Source: Photorhabdus heterorhabditis
GTDB lineage: Bacteria; Pseudomonadota; Gammaproteobacteria; Enterobacterales; Enterobacteriaceae
Length of the DNA stretch: 41,949 bases
Direction of reading: 5' to 3'
Assembly: GCF_018448905.1 (NCBI RefSeq)
Contig: NZ_RCWA01000021.1
Location: 37,178 to 79,126 of the forward strand
Part shown: positions 7,400 to 16,725 of the stretch, piece by piece
Layout: every line of letters starts with the position of its first letter
Position numbering within the stretch: position 1 is the stretch's first letter
Made by a program: the position numbers and the translations under genes
The notes under the pieces: generated by a model
Told to the model about the DNA's origin: nothing
Seen by the model: only the letters and a program-made list of their open reading frames with translations
Databases searched by the model: none

Positions 7400-10104
7400 G
7401 AGTTAACTCCTTGGTTTAAGGGCTGCCTCTCTGACCAGACCAAAATCAGCACTTCATCATCGGCAGCTTCGATACTTTCACCTATGGCACCGGTGGTCCG
7501 GTTAGCAATGGTTATCCTTAAATGGGTGACACGTTCCACCAGAGGCGATTGTTGGATGTTGGCTAACAGTTGGTAGTAGTCAATACGGTTACCGGTTGTC
7601 ACGCCGATAGTCGGATTCTCGCCCCACGGCATATATTTTCGGCTTAATTGCTGTTGTAGCTGATGATGGCCGTAGTCGGGGTTAATCCCTGAGATAAAGG
7701 TCACTTGGTAGTCCACATTAACGTCAACGTAGGAGGGGTTATTAATTTCAATCGTTGCCCAGGGACTGCTAAGTTGTTTGATCCATTCGACCATCTCTGC
7801 CAGCCGGGCAGGGTTTAATTTGGGTCGTAGTACATCATCGTTATCTTTGTAACGGCTGTTAGGGATCACAATCAGTCGTTGTATTTCTGGTGCCGGGATT
7901 TTGGTTAATTCATTGGCAGAAGGATATTTGACGTCAAACAGGCTGACAAATTGCTCTTTTAATAAGGTGACAATGTTGCCCCAACTCAGTACCCGATTAC
8001 GGTGAGATAACCGGGCGGGCAGACGTGTCAGGAAAGCTTGCTCGGTTTCTGGCGGGCGACCGTTCCAGGAGGCCCAAGGTTGGGTGACGTTGCTGATTGC
8101 GACTAATGTGCTGGTTGGCTGTTTAATGCTGCCAGCGGCCAATCCGTTGATAAAATGAGCTTGTTCAATGGTTTGGGCATTTACTAAAGTCGCTGTCGTG
8201 GCGTTATATAGCGGACTTTTAATGCTGGGGTAATCCTGAGGATCGGTCTGAGCCGTTATCTCAGCTTTTAGCCAGTAGCGTCCCGGCGGCATCAGAGGGG
8301 CCTGATTTGCCGCATCTTGGGGTAATAAGGTACGCCAGATACCCCGGTCAAACAGGTTATGGGTTTGGTCGTCAACTAATTCATCTAATTTGTTCCAGCT
8401 ATTGCTGTTGTTGAGATAAAACCAAGATAAAGCGAGGGCTTGAATCCCTGCTAATTGCCAATATAAGGATAGAATTTGTCCCGGTGATACGCCTGTAAAG
8501 CCTAAATAGAAGGCTTCATGGGTGAGTGTCGGCATTTTTGCTGTTGCCTCGGCTCGGCCAAAAGGGGTCAGAGGATAAACAGTGAATTGCTCAGGTTTGG
8601 CTTTAGCGTTGAACTGTACCTGCAATGCACTGATTTGCGGGGTATAGGGGACATTTTTATCCGTGGGATTTTGCCAGTATTGGGCGTGCATAAAATCCTG
8701 TTCAGCCAACTCTATGCGCACGGATGCCGGCCATTCGTTGGGGGATGGGCTGTCTGCAAGGGGATAATTCATCACTGGTAAAGTCAATGTCAGGCTTTGT
8801 CCTTGTGGGGTGCCTGTTCCACCAAATAATGACTGAGATTTAGCGTTATTGAGAGCGTCTCTCTTTTGAGATGTGACTAAGTAACCTTGTACTTTGAACA
8901 CCCCATTACTGGCAGGCTTCGGATTATATTTGCCATACCATGTTGAAAAACTGCTTGTCGGTAAGCCAACCCATTGAGGCGTAATCGTCAATGTTGCGTT
9001 TTCAGAGCCATACCATTCCGGGGCAACCAGATTAAAACCGGAACCCAGCGACGGGGATTGACCAAACGGGAAGCTGGCGATATCCGTCTGTTCAATACCG
9101 TTGTCAGAGGCATAGCGCACACTGCGGTTGCCATTAATACTGACTTCGATGCCTGTAATCTCCGGCAGAATAGGGCCTTGAGTGATACCCAGTTTTAATG
9201 CCGGTACATTAAACGCCATATTATCCAGGGCATCAGGGGCAGTGACAGCGGCATCACTGGATGATAATCCAAGCTCCATCGTGGTTTTGTCGATAGATTT
9301 TACTGACAAGCAGAGCCAATGATCTCCTGCGCTGATTGTCGCGGTGATGTGATCAGCATTACCCGTCCATGCGCTTGCCAGAGTCATTTTAATCCGGCGT
9401 TCTCCTGCCGACATGGCAAACAAGGGGCAGGTAATCAGGTAACCGGACAGCACCGGAACATCATTGGCCGTTGGGCTAAAAAGCCGAATACCGTTTTCGG
9501 GTAATGCCAAATTATCTGAGCGGTTCAGTGGGGTTGCTGATTGCCAGCCATCTTTATCTTTTCGGTACCAATATAGGTCGGTCAGTTCCCCTTGGTTCGC
9601 CAGTAAATCTGTATCTGATGCATAGTGTAACGGATTGCCGGCGCTGTCTTGCCCGGCGTCAAACAGTGTGCCTTGGACTATCAGCGATTCTGTGCTGTCA
9701 GGATTGAGGGTAATTCCTAGCGCAACCTGATCCGCTTGGGCTTTTTTAGGTTTCAGCCCTAATAATTCCCGGTAATAAAGATCACGGTGCCGGGCCGGAA
9801 AGGTATTTAATAATCGGTTGGTTGTTTCTAATAACGTTAAGAAAGCCAAAACAAAAGCTTGATGGGCAGGTAATCGGCCATCGGCTTTATTTACATTTTG
9901 GTAAATATCCGCTAATTGTTGCGGATTATTTGCTTGAATAAAGTAAAAACTGTCCCAGAACTGTTTTTTCTCTTGATCGAAAGGGATTTTTTTAGCGTAT
10001 TCTTGTAGCCAGTTTAAAATATCCAGCGTACTTCTTTCATCAAGTTTAAATGCAGTATCCGGCACAATAGCAGAGAGTTTATTTTCTAACTCGGCCTGTC
10101 CCAT
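7396..10104 (-). CDS. pvc11: Pvc11 baseplate protein, full length (unit 1)
   Basis: 902 residues starting MGQAELENKLSAIVPDTAFK. The conserved N-terminal region (~1-215) includes TFPARHRDLYYRELLGLKPK. A central ~300-residue domain (~217-513) is missing from the unit 2 copy. The C-terminal ~370 residues carry a phage baseplate J / gp6-like region, including RLPARLSHRNRVLSWGNIV and LKEQFVSLFDVKYPSA. It forms the baseplate wedge with Pvc12, with which it overlaps by 4 bp. It starts 42 bp after pvc10. Small plus-strand reading frames here are shadows. Confidence 0.9.
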   Translation of the reverse strand: MGQAELENKLSAIVPDTAFKLDERSTLDILNWLQEYAKKIPFDQEKKQFWDSFYFIQANNPQQLADIYQNVNKADGRLPAHQAFVLAFLTLLETTNRLLNTFPARHRDLYYRELLGLKPKKAQADQVALGITLNPDSTESLIVQGTLFDAGQDSAGNPLHYASDTDLLANQGELTDLYWYRKDKDGWQSATPLNRSDNLALPENGIRLFSPTANDVPVLSGYLITCPLFAMSAGERRIKMTLASAWTGNADHITATISAGDHWLCLSVKSIDKTTMELGLSSSDAAVTAPDALDNMAFNVPALKLGITQGPILPEITGIEVSINGNRSVRYASDNGIEQTDIASFPFGQSPSLGSGFNLVAPEWYGSENATLTITPQWVGLPTSSFSTWYGKYNPKPASNGVFKVQGYLVTSQKRDALNNAKSQSLFGGTGTPQGQSLTLTLPVMNYPLADSPSPNEWPASVRIELAEQDFMHAQYWQNPTDKNVPYTPQISALQVQFNAKAKPEQFTVYPLTPFGRAEATAKMPTLTHEAFYLGFTGVSPGQILSLYWQLAGIQALALSWFYLNNSNSWNKLDELVDDQTHNLFDRGIWRTLLPQDAANQAPLMPPGRYWLKAEITAQTDPQDYPSIKSPLYNATTATLVNAQTIEQAHFINGLAAGSIKQPTSTLVAISNVTQPWASWNGRPPETEQAFLTRLPARLSHRNRVLSWGNIVTLLKEQFVSLFDVKYPSANELTKIPAPEIQRLIVIPNSRYKDNDDVLRPKLNPARLAEMVEWIKQLSSPWATIEINNPSYVDVNVDYQVTFISGINPDYGHHQLQQQLSRKYMPWGENPTIGVTTGNRIDYYQLLANIQQSPLVERVTHLRITIANRTTGAIGESIEAADDEVLILVWSERQPLNQGVNS

Positions 10105-10146
10105 ATTTATATCACCTGTTATGTAAAATAAAGTTGAAGAGGTTAT

Positions 10147-10563
10147 TTATCCGGCAGTGACCGCATATTGACTGGCAATAAACCGGCCTTTCCCCATACT
10201 GGGGACCGTTACATCCGGGCCACTTGATGGATTATTAGCGGGTTGGGTTGGGGTAAATCGGGCGATAAATTGTTGCCCGACGACAATTACCGTGGCCGGG
10301 CTGCGGCAAAAGTTGACTTGTTGGCTGGCATTTAATTGAGCAATGGTGACCATCCCCATGCCGGGCACCGGGTGGCTGGGAGTAATATATTGCGCCTGAA
10401 ATTGCAGCTTTTTTTCATCACCGATCATAACGATCTTTTTGCCTTGGATTTGGGCATGTCCGCTACCCCGGATGGTTGCTGGCCCCAGAATGGTGACTTG
10501 CCGGTTGCCAAATAATGGTTCGAACAGCAAGAAATCGCCATCTACCACCAGTTGTTTGCTCAT
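10147..10563 (-). CDS. pvc10: Pvc10 PAAR-like spike tip (unit 1)
   Basis: 138 residues, identical to the unit 2 protein except for a handful of substitutions. It begins MSKQLVVDGDFLLFEPLFGN and contains short beta-strand/glycine turns such as ATIRGSGHAQIQGKKI, as expected for a small beta-rich cap. By position in the conserved pvc8-9-10 cluster it is the sharpening tip on the Pvc8 trimer. I cannot assign zinc ligands confidently; H and C residues are present in the second half. Its ATG overlaps the pvc9 stop (ATGA). Confidence 0.85.
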   Translation of the reverse strand: MSKQLVVDGDFLLFEPLFGNRQVTILGPATIRGSGHAQIQGKKIVMIGDEKKLQFQAQYITPSHPVPGMGMVTIAQLNASQQVNFCRSPATVIVVGQQFIARFTPTQPANNPSSGPDVTVPSMGKGRFIASQYAVTAG

Positions 10564-11066
10564 AAACTCACCTGTACCCGGCCTTCATTCACTTCGAGGA
10601 CGCCTTCAATCTGCTGGCTGATTTCGCTGCCTCTCAGCGTGTAGGTGACCTGAATATGCAGGGTATTGGGTAGGTCGGTTCTCTGGTTCACTTGGATCTC
10701 GCTAATATCGGCGCGGGGCTCATAACGTAATACCCGTTCTTCAATCCGGGTTTGAATTTCTGCCATCATTTCGTCACGAATATTGGCAAACAGATAATCA
10801 TTCAGGCCACAGCCATAATTCTCACGCATAATTCGTTCGCCGGGTTCGGTGAGAAAAAGAATTTTCATATTTTGGCGAACGTTTTCGGCCCCTTCCGCCA
10901 TGGTGACGCCCGTGGGTATTTCAGGATGAGCGCTATCTTTATATGTACTATCTTTATACGTACTATCTTTAATAGAAAATTGTGGCGGAAAGGCCCAACC
11001 CCGACCATAAATATCGGCTAATACTTTTTCGGCTAATGCTTTATTGGCTAGTGCTTTATTTGTCAT
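10560..11066 (-). CDS. pvc9: Pvc9 gp25/GPW-like baseplate wedge (unit 1)
   Basis: 168 residues. The gp25-family core is clear: ENVRQNMKILFLTEPGERIM followed by RENYGCGLNDYLFANI (about residues 63-98), then IEERVLRYEPRADI. In contractile systems this protein starts sheath polymerisation at the baseplate. The N-terminus has two short tandem repeats, ALANKALAEKVLAD and KDSTYKDSTYKDS, each with one more unit than in the 158-residue unit 2 copy. The gap to pvc8 is 12 bp. Confidence 0.92.
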   Translation of the reverse strand: MTNKALANKALAEKVLADIYGRGWAFPPQFSIKDSTYKDSTYKDSAHPEIPTGVTMAEGAENVRQNMKILFLTEPGERIMRENYGCGLNDYLFANIRDEMMAEIQTRIEERVLRYEPRADISEIQVNQRTDLPNTLHIQVTYTLRGSEISQQIEGVLEVNEGRVQVSL

Positions 11067-11078
11067 CTTATTACCTTA

Positions 11079-12680
11079 TTATTGGGTTAAGTTAATCTTC
11101 GCACCTTTAATATCTACGCCGGATTTACCGGAGGCGGACAGCGATTTTTGCGCCTCTATTTTAATTTCCTGAGCATGGGTAATAAGATTCTTAGCAGAAT
11201 TAAGCGTAATATCTTTATCCTGTTGCAGAGATAAGGTGTTTTTTCCGCTATTTAAGGTGAGGGTTTTATCTTTATGGTTAAATGTTAATGCCTGCTGATT
11301 TTCCCCTTGTTTAATCACTAAGGTTTTCTCCGGGTTTTTTTCACTCGGTTCTAACGGCGCTTTGTTTTTAGGATTGTGCATCGAGCCTAATATCACTGGA
11401 AAGCGCGGATCACCGTCAAAGAAGCCGATAATCACTTCATCTCCCGGTTCAGGGTAAAAGCAGAAACCGCTTTCATGACTGGCGTAAGGCTTACCCAGCC
11501 GGGCAAAAAGAGTGCCGTTGGTTAAGTTTAACGCGGGGATTTTGACCGGAATACGACCCAATGATTGGCTATCCCGCTGGTATTTTTCCACGATCCCGAT
11601 ATGCAGCTCTTTTGCCTGCGGTACAACTTGCTCTGTTTCCGGTAATAGCCCCAGCGTTAGCCGGGTACGCCAGCCTTGCCGTTGGTTGATAGTGTGACTG
11701 ACACCGGTGATAATCGCCTGACCATCCATCCCATGACCAAAGCCGCTTAACGCCAGCACATCCCCTGCTTGATAACGGTTATCGCCTTCGACTTCAAAAT
11801 TACCGGAGACGTTATGACTTCGGCGGTTATTCAGGATACCTTGAGCAAGCTGTTTGGCCTGTTCATTGTCCAATGGATAGCTGAAAGCCCATTGCCATGC
11901 TTGGTGGGTCAATGATGTCAGACTATCTGTGGCAAGTTGATTGCGACCCAGACCGCTGCTTTTTGCCTGATGGGCTGGAGATAGTTTTTGTTGGGCGATA
12001 TCCCAGGATTGCACACTCACGGTTTTGGGGCTGCGTTGGTTATCCCATTGCAGATTCGCTTCAAATAACACCGCATCCTGAGGGTTAGCTCGCTGGTGGA
12101 GGGTATGCACGGTTGACCGGTTCAGGGATTCCGGGGTGACCAGTGTCACGCTATCGTTGCCGGGCAATAACCAAGTATGGGTCGCGAACAGCCGATTTTT
12201 TAGAAACGTCCAGTCATTACAGCGGAATTGCACCATTTGCTCATGCACCGTTTTAAGCTGAGGCGCTGGTTTTATCGTGACAGGGATACCGGCCTGACTG
12301 AATAGTTTTTTGAGAATTGCCTCATCACTTTGTTTGTTGAACAGTTGTGAGTGGAAGTTGTGAGTTAATTTTTGTAACGAGTGTTTAGCGGTTAGGGTAA
12401 TGAGGTTGTCCTGACCTTTAAGCCCCAATGTTTGCCGCACGATGATCCCTTTAAACACCACAGTTTTTTCGATCTGCACGCTAAGTTCATGATTCGGACG
12501 GCAGCTTACCAGTTCAGCTTGCGCTTTGGCGTCAAAAATATGGCTGGCATCACCGGCGATCCCCAGCGTGATGTTAGCCGAGGGGATGCCATTGATTTGA
12601 TGGTGAATTGTCAGAGTGATAACCGTAAATTGACTGAGGGCTTTACCCCCTATTTTGATGGTTATTGCGGGTATCTTCAT
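11079..12680 (-). CDS. pvc8: Pvc8 VgrG-like central spike (unit 1)
   Basis: 533 residues starting [20 protein letters not shown]. The N-terminal two thirds are the gp27/gpD-like hub (for example HEQMVQFRCNDWTFLKNRLF at about 145-165). An OB-fold gp5-like segment follows with the VgrG signature PEPGDEVIIGFFDGDPRF, then PVILGSMHNPKNKAP (about 409-441). The tail, rich in TLNSGKN and DITLNSAKNL turns, is a short beta-helix needle. There is no extra enzymatic domain. It forms a trimer at the end of the inner tube, capped by Pvc10. It overlaps the pvc7 stop by 4 bp. Confidence 0.93.
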   Translation of the reverse strand: MKIPAITIKIGGKALSQFTVITLTIHHQINGIPSANITLGIAGDASHIFDAKAQAELVSCRPNHELSVQIEKTVVFKGIIVRQTLGLKGQDNLITLTAKHSLQKLTHNFHSQLFNKQSDEAILKKLFSQAGIPVTIKPAPQLKTVHEQMVQFRCNDWTFLKNRLFATHTWLLPGNDSVTLVTPESLNRSTVHTLHQRANPQDAVLFEANLQWDNQRSPKTVSVQSWDIAQQKLSPAHQAKSSGLGRNQLATDSLTSLTHQAWQWAFSYPLDNEQAKQLAQGILNNRRSHNVSGNFEVEGDNRYQAGDVLALSGFGHGMDGQAIITGVSHTINQRQGWRTRLTLGLLPETEQVVPQAKELHIGIVEKYQRDSQSLGRIPVKIPALNLTNGTLFARLGKPYASHESGFCFYPEPGDEVIIGFFDGDPRFPVILGSMHNPKNKAPLEPSEKNPEKTLVIKQGENQQALTFNHKDKTLTLNSGKNTLSLQQDKDITLNSAKNLITHAQEIKIEAQKSLSASGKSGVDIKGAKINLTQ

Positions 12681-13360
12681 GCTTCCCCCTGCGCTTGCAG
12701 TGTTTGCCCGGGGGTGAAGTCATCAAGATTATCCAAATTGTTTTGCCAGGCCAGCGAGAGATAATCGATTCCACCCGCCAAAGAAGCGCCGGCACCTAAG
12801 GCGATCAACGGCAGGGAGAGCATATCGGTTACATTGACTGCGGTGACGGGTGGTGATTTTAACTGTTGCTCGGTGGCTTGAATCACAAAGCTTTCATCTG
12901 CCACTAGGGATAAGGTCGCGCTGGCCCGCAATGGCGTGGCATCCCGGTCAAACAGGGTGTAACTGATGCTAAGGCCACTGGCACGGCAAGCAAAATAGCC
13001 TTTGTTTTCCCAACGCATTTTGCCCCATTTAATTTTAAGAAAGTGGGGAACGTTGGTACTGGCATCCACGGCACACAGGGCTTTTAAAATTGCCAGCTGC
13101 GTTTCTACTGCGGTGTTGTTGCCGGGCATGGTGGCATCAAATAACAGGACTAATGACAGACCCGCCGGTTGGGATAATACATAGCGGCTGCTTTGACTGG
13201 CACTGTTAACGCTTTCATCCTGCTGATAACGGGTTTGGTAGTCGAGCTGGATGGCATCGGGGTTATACATGGCTTGCAAACTGCCTACCGAGATTTTCCC
13301 CTCGCGGTCCTTGAAAGCGGTGAGGGTGAGTTTGGACAGGCTGCGTTCAATTAAGCTCAT
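12677..13360 (-). CDS. pvc7: Pvc7 LysM-type tube/hub adaptor (unit 1)
   Basis: 227 residues from the ATG at 13360 ([20 protein letters not shown]). The frame is open nine codons further to 13387, but GGAGGT lies just before this ATG and the longer start would lie deeper inside pvc6. It belongs to the CIS tube-initiator/LysM adaptor group that links the inner tube to the spike: an N-terminal tube-like fold ([20 protein letters not shown]) and a short C-terminal region around [20 protein letters not shown] resembling a LysM-style end. It overlaps pvc6 by 14 bp and pvc8 by 4 bp. Confidence 0.88.
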   Translation of the reverse strand: MSLIERSLSKLTLTAFKDREGKISVGSLQAMYNPDAIQLDYQTRYQQDESVNSASQSSRYVLSQPAGLSLVLLFDATMPGNNTAVETQLAILKALCAVDASTNVPHFLKIKWGKMRWENKGYFACRASGLSISYTLFDRDATPLRASATLSLVADESFVIQATEQQLKSPPVTAVNVTDMLSLPLIALGAGASLAGGIDYLSLAWQNNLDNLDDFTPGQTLQAQGEA

Positions 13361-13526
13361 AATGACCTCCTGTTTCACGCAAGGCATCTAACACGGCTTG
13401 TTTCACCTTTTCAATCAGTTGGGCGTTATCCAGCGCTTCCTGCGCCAGTGTGCGTGGTGCGCTGGAGTGACTGGCTGAATCGGTCACTTTAGCCTGAATA
13501 ATCAGCTCCTTAATTTCTACGGTCAT
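13347..13526 (-). CDS. pvc6: Pvc6 small conserved PVC protein (unit 1)
   Basis: 59 residues, [14 protein letters not shown]...ETGGHYELN, translated from the sequence because it is short. Its ATG overlaps the pvc5 stop (ATGA) and its end overlaps the start of pvc7 by 14 bp, so it is translationally embedded between them. The MxxEIKELxI start fits the small DUF5908-type protein found at this position in PVC/Afp operons; I am fairly sure of the family but know of no established function. The second half ([20 protein letters not shown]) should form an amphipathic helix. The protein is identical to its unit 2 copy. Confidence 0.85.
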   Translation of the reverse strand: MTVEIKELIIQAKVTDSASHSSAPRTLAQEALDNAQLIEKVKQAVLDALRETGGHYELN

Positions 13527-13981
13527 GCTTTCACTCCTAACCAGCGCATATCCTGATAACGTAGCTCCAGAGTATTGACCAGCACCGTATTGCTATTGGC
13601 ATCAAAATCCCCGGTAGACCAATGAACTGGCAGCGCATTACTTAATGTCCAGCTTGCCACGGGAACTGAATGTTCATTCAGTAGAATGATAACCACATCG
13701 GCATACACGGCTTTCTCACCCCGCAGGACGCGGTCAAACGTCAGAGTGAGTGGCGTAACGGTCATAACGCCGCGCTCCAGTACCAGACTGCCATGCTGGA
13801 TCTTCTCGGCCAGCCAGGTATTTCTGGCGTTTTCTCCCCCCTGACTGTGTTGGCTAGTTTGTAACTCACGGCTGAGGCCAGATATCCGTTGAAAGGCAAT
13901 GTCGAGAGGGCTGGGGATATTGTTAAACAGAAAACTGGCGATAAAACGGTGTGATACCGACGGGGTGTATAAATTGTTCAT
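13523..13981 (-). CDS. pvc5: Pvc5 inner tube protein (unit 1)
   Basis: 152 residues from the ATG at 13981 ([20 protein letters not shown]). An upstream in-frame start at 14023 lies inside pvc4 and is not needed; unit 2 starts at the same residue. It shares the gp19-like tube fold of Pvc1: an N-terminal [20 protein letters not shown], a middle with [12 protein letters not shown], and a C-terminal strand [20 protein letters not shown]. It probably forms the tube ring nearest the baseplate. It lies 13 bp after pvc4 and overlaps pvc6 by 4 bp. Confidence 0.88.
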   Translation of the reverse strand: MNNLYTPSVSHRFIASFLFNNIPSPLDIAFQRISGLSRELQTSQHSQGGENARNTWLAEKIQHGSLVLERGVMTVTPLTLTFDRVLRGEKAVYADVVIILLNEHSVPVASWTLSNALPVHWSTGDFDANSNTVLVNTLELRYQDMRWLGVKA

Positions 13982-13994
13982 ATTTTGCCCCTGT

Positions 13995-15215
13995 TTAATG
14001 GGTGATCCCGGTGCGGGTATCAAATGTCAGATTCAGCTCGATAAATTCCGCCGGAATTAACAGCGCCAGCCTGATCTTCATGATCATTTTCCCGGCCCGT
14101 AGATCCGCTTCACTCATCGACTCGTCAATCCCCAGTAACACCTCAAATGCCTGATCTTCCTGTGTACCGCGCAGTCCGCCGTTTAGCCATAACTGACGTA
14201 ACCAGTTGTAAGCCTGACCTTTAAACTTCATCCAGGTGATGGCGTTATTGGGTTCAAACACAAAGGCCCGGCCTAGTTGAGTCATATGGGCTTCGATATA
14301 GGAAACCAGACGGCGCGTCTGGATATAGCGCCAGGGAGAACCGGGGGTATTGTCCAGCGTGCGACATCCCCAGATCCTTGTTCCTTTGCCGGGGAAGCTG
14401 CGAACCAGATTTAACGAAGTGCCGTTCTGATTAAACAGGTCATCAGCTTCAATATAAGAGCGTATCGGGTTGATGACTTTGGCTAACGTAATGTTCGCGG
14501 GGGCATGCCAGACGACCATTTGGTTATCGTTACGTTGGATGACGGCGGCCACCGCCGCAGTAGGTGAAAGTACAACAGGCTGATTTTGTTCCTGATAAGC
14601 ACTGTTCAGCCTTGGCCAGTATACCGCGCCCCATTGCCGATCACTGGAAGAGAACTGGGCTAAACATTCAGCGGCCAGTGCGGGATCATCGGGGGCATCC
14701 AGCAATCCCATGATGCCGCGTCGGCTGTTGCAAAGGTTGAGTACGGATTGCCAAAACTGTTGCCAGAATAGAATCTTATCGTGTTGATCGATTTCTGAAT
14801 CGGGAGCATCCATCTGATTCAGATAAACAATATCGGGAACCACAATCAGCGTGATAGCACTCTGTGCCGAAATCGCTTGTTTAACCCAATCTTGTTGTAG
14901 GGTGGTGGTTAATGATTGAAAATTGTCTCGGGGTTCATCAGACCCTAGCGACAGCACATAGGCTTGTTGACCCCCGTTTTCAAAAAAGTGGCGCACGGAA
15001 TAGTACATTAATCCTGATTCACCAAATGACAGGGTAAAATCGGTCAGGTTGTGGAGCTTGACGGCGGTTTTGTCACTAATACGATTGTTTTTAGCATGAT
15101 TATTTTTAGCCGGTTGGGTATAGCCGATAAAAACCGGTACACCGATAAATGCCTCATCTTGATGCTGGGATATCAGGTTCTCCGTGATGGTGACGCCGGG
15201 CTGTTTTATTTCCAT
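13995..15215 (-). CDS. pvc4: Pvc4 contractile sheath protein (unit 1)
   Basis: 406 residues, the most divergent of the three sheath paralogues. It has the N-terminal arm MEIKQPGVTITENLISQHQD, the central FENGGQQAYVLSLGSDEP (counterpart of the FINGGGYGYLV segment in Pvc2), and the sheath C-terminus RAGKMIMKIRLALLIPAEFI. That C-terminal strand donates to neighbouring subunits in the sheath mesh. A short local duplication, AKNNHAKNNR near residue 35, accounts for most of the length difference from unit 2. Confidence 0.92.
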   Translation of the reverse strand: MEIKQPGVTITENLISQHQDEAFIGVPVFIGYTQPAKNNHAKNNRISDKTAVKLHNLTDFTLSFGESGLMYYSVRHFFENGGQQAYVLSLGSDEPRDNFQSLTTTLQQDWVKQAISAQSAITLIVVPDIVYLNQMDAPDSEIDQHDKILFWQQFWQSVLNLCNSRRGIMGLLDAPDDPALAAECLAQFSSSDRQWGAVYWPRLNSAYQEQNQPVVLSPTAAVAAVIQRNDNQMVVWHAPANITLAKVINPIRSYIEADDLFNQNGTSLNLVRSFPGKGTRIWGCRTLDNTPGSPWRYIQTRRLVSYIEAHMTQLGRAFVFEPNNAITWMKFKGQAYNWLRQLWLNGGLRGTQEDQAFEVLLGIDESMSEADLRAGKMIMKIRLALLIPAEFIELNLTFDTRTGITH

Positions 15216-15262
15216 TCTCGGTTCCTCACTAGAACAGGCGCGGCGAACCGCGCCCCATACGG

Positions 15263-16714
15263 TTACGGTGTTACATTTTGCGAAAATTGCAGAATAATAA
15301 ATTCAGCCGGACGGACCGCTGCCATGCCAACTTTCACCACCATTTTGCCTTGCTTAATATCGTCGGCGGACATGGTGACATCTTGACCAATCTGGACAAA
15401 ATAGGCTTCCTGTGGGCTGTTACCGGCCAGTGCCCCTTGCTGCCAGAGTTGATGGAGATAGTTATCAATCGCTGAGCGGACGCGTTCCCAGGTGGGCTGG
15501 CTGTTGGGTTCAAACACGGCAAATTGCATGGCTTGCTTGATATCCCGTTCTGCCGCATTAAATAAACGCCGAACTGGAATGTAGCGCCAATTATCATCAT
15601 TTTGCAGAGTACGCGCACCCCAGACGACAAAACCTTTGTTACTGAAATAACGGATCGCATTGATACCATTTTGATTCATGGTACCTTGCTCATCTTCCGT
15701 GAGCCGTTCGGCTACATCACTAATCCCACTCAGCGCAACATTAGCGGGTGCTTTCCAGACACCGCGACTGGCATCGGTGGCGCAGTAGACACCGGCTATC
15801 ACTGCACTGGCGGGAATCGTTTTACTTATGTTCTGTATTGCAGTCACCGCTTGCTGATAGACATCGGGATTTTTCTCTTTGAGCTGTACCAGATTAGTCA
15901 CTTTGTCTGGGGTTGTATTGGCATCTTTATAGCCTGAAACAGCGACGAGAGCCTCTTCCGTTTGCATCAACTGTGAGACTTTCACGGCGGGATAATACGT
16001 TGCAGTTTGTGAGGGAACATTAGCGCTGATAGCGGTTGCTTTATCTTGGTTATCGGCGATAAGAAAATAGCCGTTATTTAATAATGAAGGGGTCAGGTTG
16101 TTATATATCTGGCTCTGATAATCAGCATCCTGTTCAGGACAGACAATTAACGTGATTTCTAAAGCCTGCTCAATCAACGCCGGGATTAATGCCAGCGTAT
16201 TAGCCTTGCTGGTATCAGCAATTGGCAGGATATAACAAGGTCCGCCGCCATTTTGGAAATAAAGTTTTAAAGCATCACTGCTTATTGTGTAGATATCGAC
16301 GGCGACCTGATAAGTGTATCCGGGGGGAGTTTCATCTGCATTGGGCGTTGTAGCCTGTGTCGTGGCGGCAACTTCTGTATCGTTTTCAACTCCTTCGTTG
16401 TTTTTGACTGATACATCGTCTTCGACTGTTTGAGGTTTTTCAGGAGGAGTCGGTTCGGGTTTGGGAGGCGTGGGTTCGGTTGATGTGATTGCTATTGATC
16501 TAACACAACCTACGTTAAATAGGTTAGTAAAATCCAACCAGCTACTCACGCGGGTTATTTCAGGTGTCGCGCTGGTTTTTTTCGGTAAGAAACGCCCAAT
16601 AAAAACGGGTATTGCGGTATTTCCCTGGCTAACAGAAAGTGCCAGTGAGGCGTCTTCTTCAATATAGACGCCAGGATAAGTTGGTGTTGTTGACATAGTT
16701 GGTATAGCTGGCAT
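15263..16714 (-). CDS. pvc3: Pvc3 contractile sheath protein with variable insertion (unit 1)
   Basis: 483 residues, starting MPAIPTMSTTPTYPGVYIEE with GGAGGAAAT just before the ATG. It keeps the common sheath N-terminus (YPGVYIEEDASLALSVSQGN) and C-terminus (GKMVVKVGMAAVRPAEFIIL). Compared with Pvc2 it has an insertion after about residue 80, starting with a proline-rich stretch (EPTPPKPEPTPPEKPQ) followed by acidic and polar residues. This would project from the sheath surface and is poorly conserved between units. It ends 47 bp before pvc4. Confidence 0.92.
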   Translation of the reverse strand: MPAIPTMSTTPTYPGVYIEEDASLALSVSQGNTAIPVFIGRFLPKKTSATPEITRVSSWLDFTNLFNVGCVRSIAITSTEPTPPKPEPTPPEKPQTVEDDVSVKNNEGVENDTEVAATTQATTPNADETPPGYTYQVAVDIYTISSDALKLYFQNGGGPCYILPIADTSKANTLALIPALIEQALEITLIVCPEQDADYQSQIYNNLTPSLLNNGYFLIADNQDKATAISANVPSQTATYYPAVKVSQLMQTEEALVAVSGYKDANTTPDKVTNLVQLKEKNPDVYQQAVTAIQNISKTIPASAVIAGVYCATDASRGVWKAPANVALSGISDVAERLTEDEQGTMNQNGINAIRYFSNKGFVVWGARTLQNDDNWRYIPVRRLFNAAERDIKQAMQFAVFEPNSQPTWERVRSAIDNYLHQLWQQGALAGNSPQEAYFVQIGQDVTMSADDIKQGKMVVKVGMAAVRPAEFIILQFSQNVTP

Positions 16715-16725
16715 ATTTCCTCCGG

